Assembly (NCBI RefSeq): GCF_002221505.1
Contig: NZ_CP011036.1
Location: 3,348,001-3,412,000 of the forward strand
Direction: 5' to 3'
Origin: Pseudoalteromonas nigrifaciens
Lineage (GTDB): Bacteria; Pseudomonadota; Gammaproteobacteria; Enterobacterales; Alteromonadaceae
Length of the DNA stretch: 64,000 bases
Below, in pieces: positions 17,608-28,778 of this stretch. Every line of letters begins with the position of its first letter. Within the stretch, counting starts at the first letter, position 1. Both the position numbers and the translations under genes were made by a program. The notes under the pieces were generated by a model. That model was not told where the DNA came from, did not search any database, and worked only from the letters and a program-made list of their open reading frames with translations.

Positions 17608-17901
17608 ATGACAAATTATATAGGCTTAATAATAGTCATATTATTATTGATTTTACAAAATCGTTATTACCTTTCCCTATGTAAATACCTTGTTCAGCAA
17701 CACCCAAATTAATGGCAAAAGCTTACCCAAAACTCTTTAGATGGAACAGCACATGCCAACCTTGCTGAATCATTTAAAAATGGCTTTTTTGCGACCATAG
17801 ATGACTCGAAAGTAACCCGTTTTCAAACCTTTAAAAGGATAAACTTATTAATAATAGCAGCCATTTCCGCCGCTAGTTTAGCTACTGCATTTTTATTTTG
17901 A
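17608..17901 (+). pseudogene. Small membrane protein gene with an in-frame stop
   Basis: From ATG 17608 the frame runs 98 codons to TGA at 17899 with a single interruption, TAA at 17710-17712. The first part (34 codons) is a transmembrane helix (GLIIVILLLILQN) plus RYYLSLCKYLVQQ; the second is a soluble middle (FKNGFFATIDDSK) and a C-terminal transmembrane helix (LLIIAAISAASLATAFLF). N- and C-terminal helices around a ~45-residue centre recall UspB-like proteins, but this is only a resemblance. A one-base nonsense change (for example CAA to TAA) or a base-call error explains it. Confidence 0.6.
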
Positions 17902-17937
17902 ACAAATTGATAAAACAATTAATGTGTTGCCGCTAAA

Positions 17938-17964
17938 ATAAAAAAGCGCAGCTTATGCTGCGCT
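17938..17964 (-). terminator. Terminator of the leuABCD operon
   Basis: On the minus strand an AGCGCAGC/GCTGCGCT stem with a 4-nt loop is followed by a U-run, 30 bp past the leuD stop. Confidence 0.85.
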
Positions 17965-17993
17965 AAATACGTCTTTTTATTTATTTTAACAAC

Positions 17994-18593
17994 TTACTGC
18001 CAAGGACGCTCTGCAGCAAGTTGCTGCTCAAACGCGTCTATTTGTGGGTTAAGCGTTTCGGTTACGCCAATAAAGTCTAGGCCGCTTAATAGGCGCTCTT
18101 TTACATCTTTTCGAATATCAAAACTAATGGGGGCAAATTTAGTGCTAGTCAGTGTTTGATTTTCAAGATCGATATCGATATGAATATCGTCATGTTGCTC
18201 ACTTAACACAAATAATTGCTCTAGCGTATCGCCAGGCAGTGCAATGGCTAACATTTGATTATTGCCACAGTTATTGAAGAAAATATCGGCAAAGCTTTCA
18301 GCCAAAATCACTTCAAAACCATATTGCTTTAGTGCCCATGGCGCGTGTTCGCGTGATGACCCACAACCAAAGTTGTCGCGCGTTAGTAATATTTGCGCGC
18401 CTTGGTAGCAAGGGCGATTTAAAATAAAATCAGGGTTTGGCTCGTCATTTTCTAAATAGCGCCAATCATAAAATAATGCGGCATCAAAGCCTTCGCGGCT
18501 GGTTGAGGTTAAAAACTGCTTTGGAATAATTTGATCCGTATCCACGTTGTTTTTATCCAATGGGGCCATTAAGCCACTAAAATAAATGCTCAT
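17994..18593 (-). CDS. leuD: 3-isopropylmalate dehydratase small subunit
   Basis: Small subunit of isopropylmalate isomerase (leucine pathway). It has 199 residues and the swivelling-domain signature: NVDTDQIIPKQFL near the N terminus and NFGCGSSREHAPWAL in the middle, both needed for substrate binding. Length equals E. coli LeuD (201). The ATG overlaps the end of leuC by one base. It is the last gene of the leu operon. Confidence 0.98.
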   Translation of the reverse strand: MSIYFSGLMAPLDKNNVDTDQIIPKQFLTSTSREGFDAALFYDWRYLENDEPNPDFILNRPCYQGAQILLTRDNFGCGSSREHAPWALKQYGFEVILAESFADIFFNNCGNNQMLAIALPGDTLEQLFVLSEQHDDIHIDIDLENQTLTSTKFAPISFDIRKDVKERLLSGLDFIGVTETLNPQIDAFEQQLAAERPWQ

Positions 18594-19993
18594 TAGGCTT
18601 CTCCTCTAATATCAACAAAGTGACCATGTATAGCTGCCGCAGCGGCCATTGCAGGGCTAACCAAATGGGTGCGCCCGCCACGGCCTTGACGTCCTTCAAA
18701 GTTACGATTTGAGGTGGATGCACAGCGTTTACCTGCACCTAAGCGGTCGTCGTTCATTGCTAAACACATTGAACAACCCGGTTCACGCCACTCAAAGCCA
18801 GCTGCTTTAAAAATATCTGCTAAGCCTTCGTCTTCGGCTTGTTTTTTAACTAAACCAGAACCCGGTACAATTAACGCTTCAATACCGGCAACTACTTTTT
18901 TACCTTCGACTATTTTTGCTGCTGCACGTAAATCTTCAATACGACTATTGGTGCACGAGCCAATAAACACGGTATCTACTTTTGCACTTGATAACTTTTC
19001 GCCCGCTTTTAGGCCCATGTACTTTAATGCACTGCGGATCGCATCAGCTTTAATTAGATCAGGTTCTTTATCAGGATCAGGAATACACTCGTCTACGCCA
19101 ATCACTTGCTCTGGGCTAGTGCCCCAAGTAATTTGTGGCTGAATGCAGCTGGCCTCTAGCTCAACAACATGATCAAACTGCGCACCATCATCTGTTTTTA
19201 ATGTTTCCCAATACTTAACAGCTGCGTCAAAATCAGCGCCTTTAGGAGCAAATGGGCGACCTTTTAGGTAATCATAAGTGATTTGGTCAGAAGCAATTAA
19301 ACCTGCTTTGGCACCCATTTCTATACTCATATTACACAACGTCATACGTGCTTCCATCGACAACGCTTCAATTCCTTCACCGCAAAATTCTGCAACGTAG
19401 CCCGTGCCACCCGCTGTACCTAACTTACCAATAACCGCCATAATTAAGTCTTTTGCAGTAACGGTGGGACGCAAACGGCCATTTATTTGAATTTTTAACG
19501 ACTTAGCCTTTTTTTGTTGCAGTGTTTGCGTTGCTAATACGTGTTCAACCTCTGAGGTGCCAATACCGTGAGCAAGCGCACCAAAGGCACCATGAGTCGA
19601 CGTATGGCTGTCACCACATACTATGGTAGTGCCAGGCAAAGTTATGCCCTGCTCTGGCCCCATAACATGCACTATGCCTTGGTTAATTGAGTTTAAATCG
19701 TAAAGCACAATGCCAAACTCTTTACAGTTTGCATCTAGCGCCATTAATTGATTTTTCGACACTTCGCTAGCAGCATCCAATGAGCGACTTTTGGTCGATA
19801 CATTATGATCCATAGTAGCGAAGGTTTTTTCTGGGCAGCGTACAGTGCGGTTTTTTTCACGCAAACCAGCAAAGGCTTGTGGTGATGTAACTTCGTGTAC
19901 TAAATGACGGTCAATATAAAGTAAATCGGTTTGCTCGTTGATGCTGGCAATTGTATGTGCTTGCCAAATTTTGTCGTATAACGTTTGGGCCAC
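18593..19993 (-). CDS. leuC: 3-isopropylmalate dehydratase large subunit
   Basis: 466-residue aconitase-family subunit carrying a [4Fe-4S] cluster. The cluster ligands are in FIGSCTNSR (one Cys) and GCSMCLAMN (two Cys), and [19 protein letters not shown] is the substrate signature. Works with LeuD in the cytosol to convert 2- to 3-isopropylmalate. It follows leuB after a 67-bp gap that contains a strong hairpin. Confidence 0.98.
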   Translation of the reverse strand: MAQTLYDKIWQAHTIASINEQTDLLYIDRHLVHEVTSPQAFAGLREKNRTVRCPEKTFATMDHNVSTKSRSLDAASEVSKNQLMALDANCKEFGIVLYDLNSINQGIVHVMGPEQGITLPGTTIVCGDSHTSTHGAFGALAHGIGTSEVEHVLATQTLQQKKAKSLKIQINGRLRPTVTAKDLIMAVIGKLGTAGGTGYVAEFCGEGIEALSMEARMTLCNMSIEMGAKAGLIASDQITYDYLKGRPFAPKGADFDAAVKYWETLKTDDGAQFDHVVELEASCIQPQITWGTSPEQVIGVDECIPDPDKEPDLIKADAIRSALKYMGLKAGEKLSSAKVDTVFIGSCTNSRIEDLRAAAKIVEGKKVVAGIEALIVPGSGLVKKQAEDEGLADIFKAAGFEWREPGCSMCLAMNDDRLGAGKRCASTSNRNFEGRQGRGGRTHLVSPAMAAAAAIHGHFVDIRGEA

Positions 19994-20018
19994 TTGCTAA
20001 TCCCCTAATCTGTTTTGA

Positions 20019-20042
20019 GCCGCAGCCTAACGGAGCTGCGGC
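20019..20042 (-). other. Intercistronic stem-loop between leuB and leuC
   Basis: GCCGCAGC and GCTGCGGC form an 8-bp G+C-rich stem with an 8-nt loop. No U-run follows in the direction of transcription, so it is more likely an mRNA-stability or processing hairpin than a terminator. Confidence 0.6.
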
Positions 20043-20060
20043 ATTAAAATGTGTTTTTAG

Positions 20061-22687
<2,627 letters not shown>

Positions 22688-22740
22688 AACAGCCTCTCAT
22701 TCCAATGCTATTTATTGTTAACTTATCCTACCGCGAGATA

Positions 22741-22764
22741 AAAAAAACCCCGCAAGTGCGGGGT
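22741..22764 (-). terminator. leu attenuator terminator
   Basis: On the minus strand ACCCCGC, loop ACTT, GCGGGGT, then a run of U. It lies about 30 nt past the leader peptide stop and 55 nt before leuA. Its 5' arm and loop are complementary to a segment inside the leader, allowing an alternative antiterminator. Confidence 0.9.
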
Positions 22765-22825
22765 TTTTTATGTTTAGCTCAATGCAAACACACTAATCCC
22801 CGCTCACTTGCCATAGCAGTAAGAG
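22753..22825 (-). promoter_or_regulatory. leu attenuator: pause and antiterminator structures
   Basis: Leader segment CAAGTGAGCGGGG (complement of 22798-22810) can pair with CCCCGCACTTG (complement of 22753-22763) to block the terminator. The same segment can instead pair with CTCTTACTGC inside the run of Leu codons (22803-22825). These are the classic 1:2, 2:3 and 3:4 alternatives: ribosome stalling at Leu codons frees the antiterminator. Confidence 0.8.
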
Positions 22826-22861
22826 GTTCAGTTTTAGTGTAATTAAACGAATAATATGCAT
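22793..22861 (-). CDS. leuL: leu operon leader peptide
   Basis: 22-codon ORF, MHIIRLITLKL..., with seven Leu codons, four of them consecutive (CTC TTA CTG CTA at codons 13-16), ending in TAG. The composition and position (about 105 nt before leuA, just before a terminator) are those of a leucine attenuation leader. A weak AAGAAAG ribosome site lies a few bases upstream. Confidence 0.88.
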   Translation of the reverse strand: MHIIRLITLKLNLLLLWQVSGD

Positions 22862-23011
22862 CTTGCTTTCTTATTTGTGTCGAGTGAGGCTTATTTTTAA
22901 CATTACCATGCACAAGGTGCAAGCATAAAAATTCTAATTTTTGTATTTAACATCGCTTTAAACAGAAATAATTATGCACTAAAGCAAGGCTTGGTGAGGT
23001 TTTTTAACAAT

Positions 23012-23061
23012 AAAGCACCGCAAAGTGCTTAAATTACTAAGCACTGTAAAGCACAGTGCTT
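23012..23061. terminator. Tandem hairpins after fabR
   Basis: Two related stems, AAGCAC/GTGCTT near 23013-23030 and AAGCACTGT/ACAGTGCTT at 23039-23061. They lie directly past the fabR stop (minus strand) and probably end its transcript, though the U-runs are weak. Confidence 0.5.
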
Positions 23062-23081
23062 AGATTAACTTTTTACTCTGT

Positions 23082-23705
23082 TTAAATCTCTTTATTTGTT
23101 TCTCGCACATAATGCGTTGCACCACGAGTAATGTAGCGCAATTGCCAAATAACACGCTCTACTAACTCATCGCGTTGTAAGCCCTCTAAATCAAGCGCTT
23201 CTGCTCCAGCATTAAATACCAGTGTTACCATGGCTTCAGATTGAATATACGCATGGGTGGCATCGCATTTTGTTTCGCTTTCTAGGTAGTGCGCCAACTC
23301 TAAAATAAAGTGCTTAACTTCGCGTGCTACCGCCGCTCTAAACGCTTTTGAAGTACCAGATCGTTCGCGCAGTAATAACCTAAATTGATTACTCGAGTTG
23401 TCAATAAACTCCATAAAGGTCACCACCGAGGTATTTATTACGCTACCACCGCTGGCAATGCGTCGGCGCGCTTGGCGCATAAGTTGACGCAGGGTTAAAC
23501 CCGCTTCATCAACCATGGTTAAACCCAGTTCGTTCATATCTTTAAAATGTCGATAGAAAGAAGTTGGTGCAATACCGGCTTCACGCGCAACTTCGCGTAA
23601 ACTTAAGTTTGAAAAGCTATGATCGGCACTCAACTGATTAAATGCCGCCTCAATTAACGCTTGTCGTGTTTTTTGTTTCTGTTGCGCTCTAACACCCGAC
23701 ATCAA
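23082..23705 (-). CDS. fabR: FabR, TetR-family repressor of unsaturated fatty acid synthesis
   Basis: 207-residue TetR regulator that in E. coli represses fabA and fabB according to the unsaturated/saturated acyl balance. The N-terminal helix-turn-helix reads [21 protein letters not shown]; a helical ligand domain follows. It diverges from a fatty-acid desaturase, a natural target, and a palindromic operator lies between them. A start at the second Met (23702) is equally possible. Confidence 0.92.
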   Translation of the reverse strand: MMSGVRAQQKQKTRQALIEAAFNQLSADHSFSNLSLREVAREAGIAPTSFYRHFKDMNELGLTMVDEAGLTLRQLMRQARRRIASGGSVINTSVVTFMEFIDNSSNQFRLLLRERSGTSKAFRAAVAREVKHFILELAHYLESETKCDATHAYIQSEAMVTLVFNAGAEALDLEGLQRDELVERVIWQLRYITRGATHYVRETNKEI

Positions 23706-23797
23706 CAGCTCCCTGAATGAATTTATAGCAAATTTTGATTAAAATAGTTTAATTACTCAGTCTAATACTTGACGACAAGAGTTTGAAATATTATTTT

Positions 23798-23815
23798 AGC
23801 TTACAGTTGTACGCT
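23798..23815. promoter_or_regulatory. Candidate FabR operator
   Basis: AGCTTACA-GT-TGTACGCT is a near-perfect palindrome (one base pair broken) just upstream of the desaturase and between it and fabR. It resembles the AGCGTACA...TGT half-sites of the FabR operators known from enterics. Confidence 0.6.
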
Positions 23816-23828
23816 GAGATAGAGAATT

Positions 23829-24962
23829 ATGAACAAACCACCACTTATTTGGACCAACGTCCTATTTTTTAGCCTTACTTTTTTGGCCGCGATAACGCTT
23901 GTGCCTTGGTATGGTATTAACTACGGATTTTCTAGTGCCCACTGGATTGCCTTTGTCGGCTGTATGTTTTATGCAGGCTTATCAATTACTGCCGGTTACC
24001 ACAGATTGTGGGCACATAAAACCTATAACGCCCATCCGGCGGTTGAGTTTGTGTTTGCCTTAGGCGGTGCATTTGCACTGCAAAACAGTGCACTACATTG
24101 GAGCAGCGACCACCGTGTGCATCACGGCCAAGTTGACGACCCAATAAAAGACCCTTATGCCGCAACCAATGGTTTTTGGTATAGCCATATTGGCTGGATG
24201 TTACGTGACTATCAAGCTGATAGCTACGGCGATTACAGTAACTGTCGCGATTTACAACGCAATAAAATTGTAATGTGGCAACACAAACATTATTTAAAGT
24301 TAGCTCTTTTAATGAATGTAGGCCTACCTCTTACGCTAGGATTACTAGTTGGCGATGTATGGGGCATGTTATTACTTGCCGGTTTACTGCGCTTAGTACT
24401 TAGTCAGCACTTTACCTTTTTTATTAATTCGGTAGCCCATATTTGGGGCTCTCGTCCGTACACCGAAAAAAATACCGCCCGCGACAACGGCTTTTTAGCC
24501 CTATTTACATATGGCGAGGGGTATCATAACTTTCACCATATTTTTGCCAGTGATTACCGTAACGGCATTAGGTGGTTTCATTATGACCCCACTAAATGGG
24601 TTATTCGCTCGTTAGCTGCCCTTGGTTTAGCCAGTAAACTAAAGCGCACACCGGTTGAACGCATTGAAAAAGCCAAGGCCGAAACTTTAATGAGCAAAAC
24701 ACAAGTTCGTCTTGCAAAATTGCCTTTAGCACAAGATAAGCTTACATTATTACAACAAGAATATGATTTACTGCTGAAAAAACTGCAAAATTATTGTTCA
24801 CTACAAAAACAAGTGTTAGAAGTTAAAAAAAATAACATGGCAAAGCAGTGTGAACGTTCAGCATTAATGGCACAATACCATGAGCTGGAAGCCGCCTGGG
24901 AAAACCAAAAGCAGGCATGGCTAGCACTTAATGCGAGGTTATTAAAAGCCTCTTTTAGTTAA
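23829..24962 (+). CDS. Acyl-CoA/fatty acid desaturase with C-terminal coiled-coil extension
   Basis: Integral-membrane di-iron desaturase, probably delta-9, that inserts a double bond in acyl chains with O2. Four hydrophobic segments are present, and all three His boxes: HRLWAH, HRVHH and HNFHH. The catalytic part ends near residue 275. The last ~100 residues ([18 protein letters not shown] to the end) are charged, helical and heptad-like, longer than in simple bacterial desaturases. sthA follows after 13 bp, so the two are probably cotranscribed. Regulation by FabR is likely. Confidence 0.93.
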   Translation: MNKPPLIWTNVLFFSLTFLAAITLVPWYGINYGFSSAHWIAFVGCMFYAGLSITAGYHRLWAHKTYNAHPAVEFVFALGGAFALQNSALHWSSDHRVHHGQVDDPIKDPYAATNGFWYSHIGWMLRDYQADSYGDYSNCRDLQRNKIVMWQHKHYLKLALLMNVGLPLTLGLLVGDVWGMLLLAGLLRLVLSQHFTFFINSVAHIWGSRPYTEKNTARDNGFLALFTYGEGYHNFHHIFASDYRNGIRWFHYDPTKWVIRSLAALGLASKLKRTPVERIEKAKAETLMSKTQVRLAKLPLAQDKLTLLQQEYDLLLKKLQNYCSLQKQVLEVKKNNMAKQCERSALMAQYHELEAAWENQKQAWLALNARLLKASFS

Positions 24963-24975
24963 TATAGGAGTGGCT

Positions 24976-26406
24976 GTGGCCAAACAACCAGAAAAGAAAA
25001 AAACACCCGTGACATATCAATATGATGCAGTAATTATTGGCACGGGTCCTGGCGGTGAAGGTACCGCTATGAACCTTTCAAAAAATAACAAAAAAGTGGC
25101 TGTTATTGAACGCCACGAAGCCGTAGGTGGGGGCTGTGTACATTGGGGAACCATTCCCTCTAAAGCCCTACGTCACTCGGTTAGCCGTTATATAGAATAT
25201 AAAACAAACCCTTTATTTAATACCGGTGATCGACTTGCTCGACTCACTTTTCCTGACATTTTACGCCATGCCAGCTCAGTTATTTCTAAGCAGTCTAATT
25301 TACGTAGCAGTTTTTACGACCGTAACCGTATTCAAATGTTTCAAGGCGACGCGCGTTTTATTGATAAACATACAGTTGAAGTAACTCGCCAAGATGGTTC
25401 AACTGAGCGTTTAACGGCCAAGACTATTGTTATTGCTACAGGTTCGCGCCCATACCGTCCGCCAGAAGTAGACTTTACCCATTCTCGTATTTACGACAGC
25501 GATACTATTTTAGGGTTAACCCACGATCCACATCGCGTACTTATTTATGGTGCGGGTGTAATTGGTTGTGAGTATGCCTCTATTTTTAAAGGCTTAGGTG
25601 CCAAAGTTGATTTAGTTAACACTCGCGACCGCCTACTTGCCTTTATGGACACAGAAATATCTGACGCGCTGAGTTATCACTTTTGGAATAGCGGTATTGT
25701 AATTCGTCATAACGAAGAGTTTGATCATATTGAAACCCGTGATGACTGTGTAATTATGCATTTAAAATCGGGTAAACGCGTAAAAGCTGACTGTATTTTG
25801 TTTGCTAATGGCCGCACCGGTAATACCGACAAGCTTAACCTTGAAGCAATTGGCTTAAAACCTGATAGCCGTGGTCAGTTAAAAGTAAACGAAACCTATC
25901 AAACCGAAATTGACAACGTATACGCTGTAGGCGATGTGATTGGTTACCCAAGCCTAGCGAGTGCCGCATTTGACCAAGGCCGTATTGCAGCAGATGCAAT
26001 TTCCTGTGGCAACTGTGATGAAAAGCTGATTATTGATATTCCAGCGGGTATTTATACTATTCCTGAAATGAGCTCAGTAGGTAAAACCGAGCAGCAACTT
26101 ACTGCTGCTAAAGTTCCGTATGAAGTAGGTCGTGCGCAATTTAAACACCTTGCGCGTGCGCAAATTGCGGGTACTGAAGTGGGTACTTTAAAAATATTAT
26201 TTCATACAGAAACCAAAGAAGTACTGGGTGTACATTGCTTTGGTGAGCGCGCCTCAGAAATTGTCCACATTGGCCAAGCCATAATGGAGCAAAAAAATGG
26301 CGGCAATAATATTGAATACTTTGTAAATACCACTTTTAACTACCCAACTATGGCTGAAGCCTACCGAGTTGCAGCGTTAAATGGATTAAATCGCTTATTT
26401 AAATAA
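24976..26406 (+). CDS. sthA: Soluble pyridine nucleotide transhydrogenase
   Basis: Cytosolic FAD enzyme that exchanges hydride between NADPH and NAD. It has [13 protein letters not shown] for FAD, the [13 protein letters not shown] segment where the family lacks the second redox Cys of dihydrolipoamide dehydrogenases, [13 protein letters not shown] for NAD(P), and [19 protein letters not shown] at 24976 is taken as start because AGGAG ends 5 nt before it; the GTG at 24970 would overlap that ribosome site. Its position behind a desaturase may link NADPH supply with lipid modification. Confidence 0.95.
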   Translation: MAKQPEKKKTPVTYQYDAVIIGTGPGGEGTAMNLSKNNKKVAVIERHEAVGGGCVHWGTIPSKALRHSVSRYIEYKTNPLFNTGDRLARLTFPDILRHASSVISKQSNLRSSFYDRNRIQMFQGDARFIDKHTVEVTRQDGSTERLTAKTIVIATGSRPYRPPEVDFTHSRIYDSDTILGLTHDPHRVLIYGAGVIGCEYASIFKGLGAKVDLVNTRDRLLAFMDTEISDALSYHFWNSGIVIRHNEEFDHIETRDDCVIMHLKSGKRVKADCILFANGRTGNTDKLNLEAIGLKPDSRGQLKVNETYQTEIDNVYAVGDVIGYPSLASAAFDQGRIAADAISCGNCDEKLIIDIPAGIYTIPEMSSVGKTEQQLTAAKVPYEVGRAQFKHLARAQIAGTEVGTLKILFHTETKEVLGVHCFGERASEIVHIGQAIMEQKNGGNNIEYFVNTTFNYPTMAEAYRVAALNGLNRLFK

Positions 26407-26491
26407 AGCTTTTAAGCTAAGAATAACCTATGTAATGCGGTTATTTGATAAATAGGCAATAACGACACATAAGTGCCAAACACGCCCTATT

Positions 26492-26529
26492 AAAAAGCCC
26501 GCTTACTAAAAATAGTAAGCGGGCTTTTT
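26492..26529. terminator. Bidirectional terminator between sthA and hemE
   Basis: A 17-bp perfect stem (AAAAAGCCCGCTTACTA with its complement) and a 4-nt loop, with U-runs on both strands. Confidence 0.92.
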
Positions 26530-26548
26530 GTTGTTTAGCTGTTTTGTC

Positions 26549-26572
26549 CTTAAATGTGTTTACACATTTAAG
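26549..26572. other. Second hairpin past hemE
   Basis: CTTAAATGTGT and ACACATTTAAG form an 11-bp perfect stem. No U-run; perhaps protects the 3' end of the hemE transcript. Confidence 0.45.
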
Positions 26573-26625
26573 ACTTATTTATGAAAAATAACACACTAAA
26601 CACTCAGTACTTTATTTGGTATTTA

Positions 26626-27690
26626 TTACTTATGGTATTTAGCACTGAACTCATGCACGGCATTAATAAACACACCCGCATTTTCAGGGTCTACATCTGG
26701 TGTAATACCATGGCCAAGGTTAAATACATGGCCATTACCTGTGCCAAAGTCTTCTAAAATAGTCGCTACTTCTTGACGAATACGCTCTGGCGTACCGTGC
26801 AGCATTGATGGGTCCATATTACCTTGTAATGCTACTTTGTCGCCTACACGGCGCTTAGCATCGCTAATATTAATGGTCCAATCAAGGCCGATAGCATCAC
26901 AACCAGTTGCTGCAATTGCTTCAATCCATTGGCCACCATTTTTAGTAAACAAAGTAACTGGTACTCTACGGCCATCGTATTCACGAATTAAACCATCAAC
27001 AATTTTGTGCATGTACTGCAATGAAAACTCATTGTAGTCGCGCGGGCTTAATACACCGCCCCATGAGTCAAACACCATTAACGATTGTGCACCAGCTTTA
27101 ATTTGCGCATTTAAGTAATCGATAACCGAATCAGCTAGTTTATCGAGTAATAAATGTAGCGTTTGCGGCTCTGCAAATGCCATTTTTTTAATTTTGCCAA
27201 ATACTTTGCTGCTGCCGCCTTCAACCATATAAGTCGCTAACGTCCACGGTGAACCCGAAAAACCAATTAATGGTACTTCGCCTTTTAGTTCACGACGAAT
27301 AGTACTAACCGCATTCATTACATAACCAAGATCGTCGTTTGGATCTAGCTTAGGAATTTTTTTAACATCGGCAAGCGATGAAATTGGACGCTCGAACTTT
27401 GGACCTTCACCCGTTTCAAAGTACAGACCTAAGCCCATAGCATCTGGAATGGTTAAAATATCACTAAATAAAATAGCGGCATCTAACGGGTAGCGGCGTA
27501 ATGGTTGTAGTGTTACTTCGCAAGCAAGCTCAGCATTTCTACACAGGCTCATAAAATCGCCCGCTTGTGCACGTGTAGCACGGTATTCTGGTAAATAGCG
27601 TCCTGCTTGGCGCATCATCCATACTGGAGTTACATCAACAGGTTGTTTTGCAAGTGCACGTAAATAACGGTCGTTTTTTAATTCGCTCAT
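26626..27690 (-). CDS. hemE: Uroporphyrinogen decarboxylase
   Basis: 354-residue cytosolic enzyme converting uroporphyrinogen III to coproporphyrinogen III in haem synthesis. It has the family signatures [16 protein letters not shown] (N-terminal) and [19 protein letters not shown], plus the substrate Asp in [15 protein letters not shown]. Length matches E. coli (354). It is monocistronic and ends at a strong terminator. Confidence 0.98.
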   Translation of the reverse strand: MSELKNDRYLRALAKQPVDVTPVWMMRQAGRYLPEYRATRAQAGDFMSLCRNAELACEVTLQPLRRYPLDAAILFSDILTIPDAMGLGLYFETGEGPKFERPISSLADVKKIPKLDPNDDLGYVMNAVSTIRRELKGEVPLIGFSGSPWTLATYMVEGGSSKVFGKIKKMAFAEPQTLHLLLDKLADSVIDYLNAQIKAGAQSLMVFDSWGGVLSPRDYNEFSLQYMHKIVDGLIREYDGRRVPVTLFTKNGGQWIEAIAATGCDAIGLDWTINISDAKRRVGDKVALQGNMDPSMLHGTPERIRQEVATILEDFGTGNGHVFNLGHGITPDVDPENAGVFINAVHEFSAKYHK

Positions 27691-27877
27691 AGCGTAAAAT
27701 AATCCTAATGCTTATAGAAATTGAGCAAGATTGTACCACCATATTCATTACCTCTCTATCGCTAAGCGATTAAATTGACAGCAACAGGAGGTAGATCAAG
27801 ATGTTTTGAGTTTTTAACTGTTTTTGACTATTAAACAAGCAAACAGTAGCAACAATTAAAACTTTTCATTAATATGT

Positions 27878-27906
27878 TTGCAACATACTTAAATCCTTGG
27901 TATTGT
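27878..27906 (+). promoter_or_regulatory. Candidate sigma70 promoter of the intergenic RNA
   Basis: TTGCAA, exactly 17 bp, then TATTGT. The start site is expected near 27912-27914. No coding gene begins downstream before the terminator at 28060. Confidence 0.55.
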
Positions 27907-27911
27907 TTATC

Positions 27912-28060
27912 CCGCGTTAACAAAAACAATAATAAAAATCTTAAAACAATAAAAATAAAAGTTTTAAAATAACAATAACAAAAATCTTCTAATAAAAATA
28001 AGAAAGCTTGTTATAACAAGCCATAGAAAAAAATTAAGCCACCGTAACAGGTGGTTTTTT
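27912..28060 (+). ncRNA. Candidate small RNA with (ARN)n tracts (possible Hfq-binding sponge)
   Basis: About 150 nt between a plausible promoter and a Rho-independent terminator. It holds four tracts of consecutive A-R-N triplets: seven at 27919-27939, six at 27945-27962, six at 27968-27985 and five at 27991-28005, separated by short U-rich spacers. A perfect palindrome GCTTGTTATAACAAGC (28006-28021) and the terminator stem close the RNA. ARN repeats are the known ligand of the Hfq distal face; Pseudomonas CrcZ uses similar repeats. Homology to CrcZ is not claimed. Existence and function are inference. Confidence 0.5.
28036..28060 (+). terminator. Terminator of the intergenic RNA
   Basis: CCACC, loop GTAACA, GGTGG, then six T residues on the plus strand, 158 bp before rsd. 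No coding gene precedes it on this strand for more than 1.6 kb. Confidence 0.8.
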
Positions 28061-28217
28061 CTTGCCTGCAATAAATTATCAATTCCCTACAAATAAAATA
28101 AACTGCTTCTAGATCATCTATTTTACTAGTTGATATACACATCAATTAACTATATCTTGAGGTATAAACAATTTTTACTTTTAACTAAAAAAACCAACCC
28201 AGCTTAGGAGAACGATT

Positions 28218-28688
28218 ATGCTGACGCGTGTAGAAAATGCTCAACAAAAGTGGGGGGGTAGCCATACTGTAATTGATAAATGGCTAAACGAGCGACAACG
28301 CCTCATTGTGCTTTATTGTAAGCTAGCTGGGTTTTCACCTTCTGATAAAAAAGATCATGCCCTGCCTGAACCACAACAAATTGAAACGTTTTGCCAAATT
28401 TTAATGGATTACTTATCTGCCGGTCACTTTGAAATATACGATGACATTGCTAAGGCTTGTGAAAGTAAAGGCCCAGAAAGCCAATTGCTAGCAAATGCTA
28501 TTTACCCAAAAATAACAGATACCACCGACATTGCGCTAGATTTTAACGATAAATACGCTGAAGTTGATAAAGAAGATTTACTAGTAGGCTTTGACAATGA
28601 CTTATCTGTTCTTGGTGAAGCACTTGAAGCGCGCTTTGCGCTAGAAGATGAGCTTATTGATAACTTATTTGCTAATCATACGGATTAA
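28218..28688 (+). CDS. rsd: Rsd, anti-sigma70 regulator (Rsd/AlgQ family)
   Basis: 156-residue helical protein that binds sigma70 in stationary phase and favours alternative sigma factors. The N terminus has the family stretch WGGSHTVIDKWLNERQRLIV with YCKLAG; the rest is a helical bundle with acidic C terminus (ALEDELIDNLFANH). Length matches E. coli Rsd (158). TAGGAG precedes the ATG by 8 nt. Monocistronic, ends in a bidirectional terminator. Confidence 0.93.
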   Translation: MLTRVENAQQKWGGSHTVIDKWLNERQRLIVLYCKLAGFSPSDKKDHALPEPQQIETFCQILMDYLSAGHFEIYDDIAKACESKGPESQLLANAIYPKITDTTDIALDFNDKYAEVDKEDLLVGFDNDLSVLGEALEARFALEDELIDNLFANHTD

Positions 28689-28714
28689 CAAGCGCACCGT
28701 TATTTATACGCATT

Positions 28715-28740
28715 AAAAAAGGGACTTAAAGTCCCTTTTT
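28715..28740. terminator. Bidirectional terminator between rsd and the FKBP gene
   Basis: GGGAC/GTCCC stem flanked by AAAAAA and TTTTT; serves both convergent genes. Confidence 0.9.
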
Positions 28741-28778
28741 GTATATGTAGGCTAAATTATTTTTAGCTTATCTCTTAT

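Noticed and set aside
22883..22921. A second possible leader ORF (ATGGTAATGTTAAAA...) upstream of the leu leader
   Set aside because: Few Leu codons, no role in the attenuator structures; the 22793-22861 frame explains the signal better.
27798..27820. AGGAGG followed by ATG TTT TGA
   Set aside because: A two-codon frame after a good Shine-Dalgarno looks striking but is too short to support as a gene and nothing follows it.
27874..27972. A 32-codon ORF beginning ATGTTTGCAACATAC within the candidate small RNA region
   Set aside because: No ribosome site, lysine/asparagine-only tail that follows from the A-rich tracts, and the start lies inside the predicted promoter; a chance frame.
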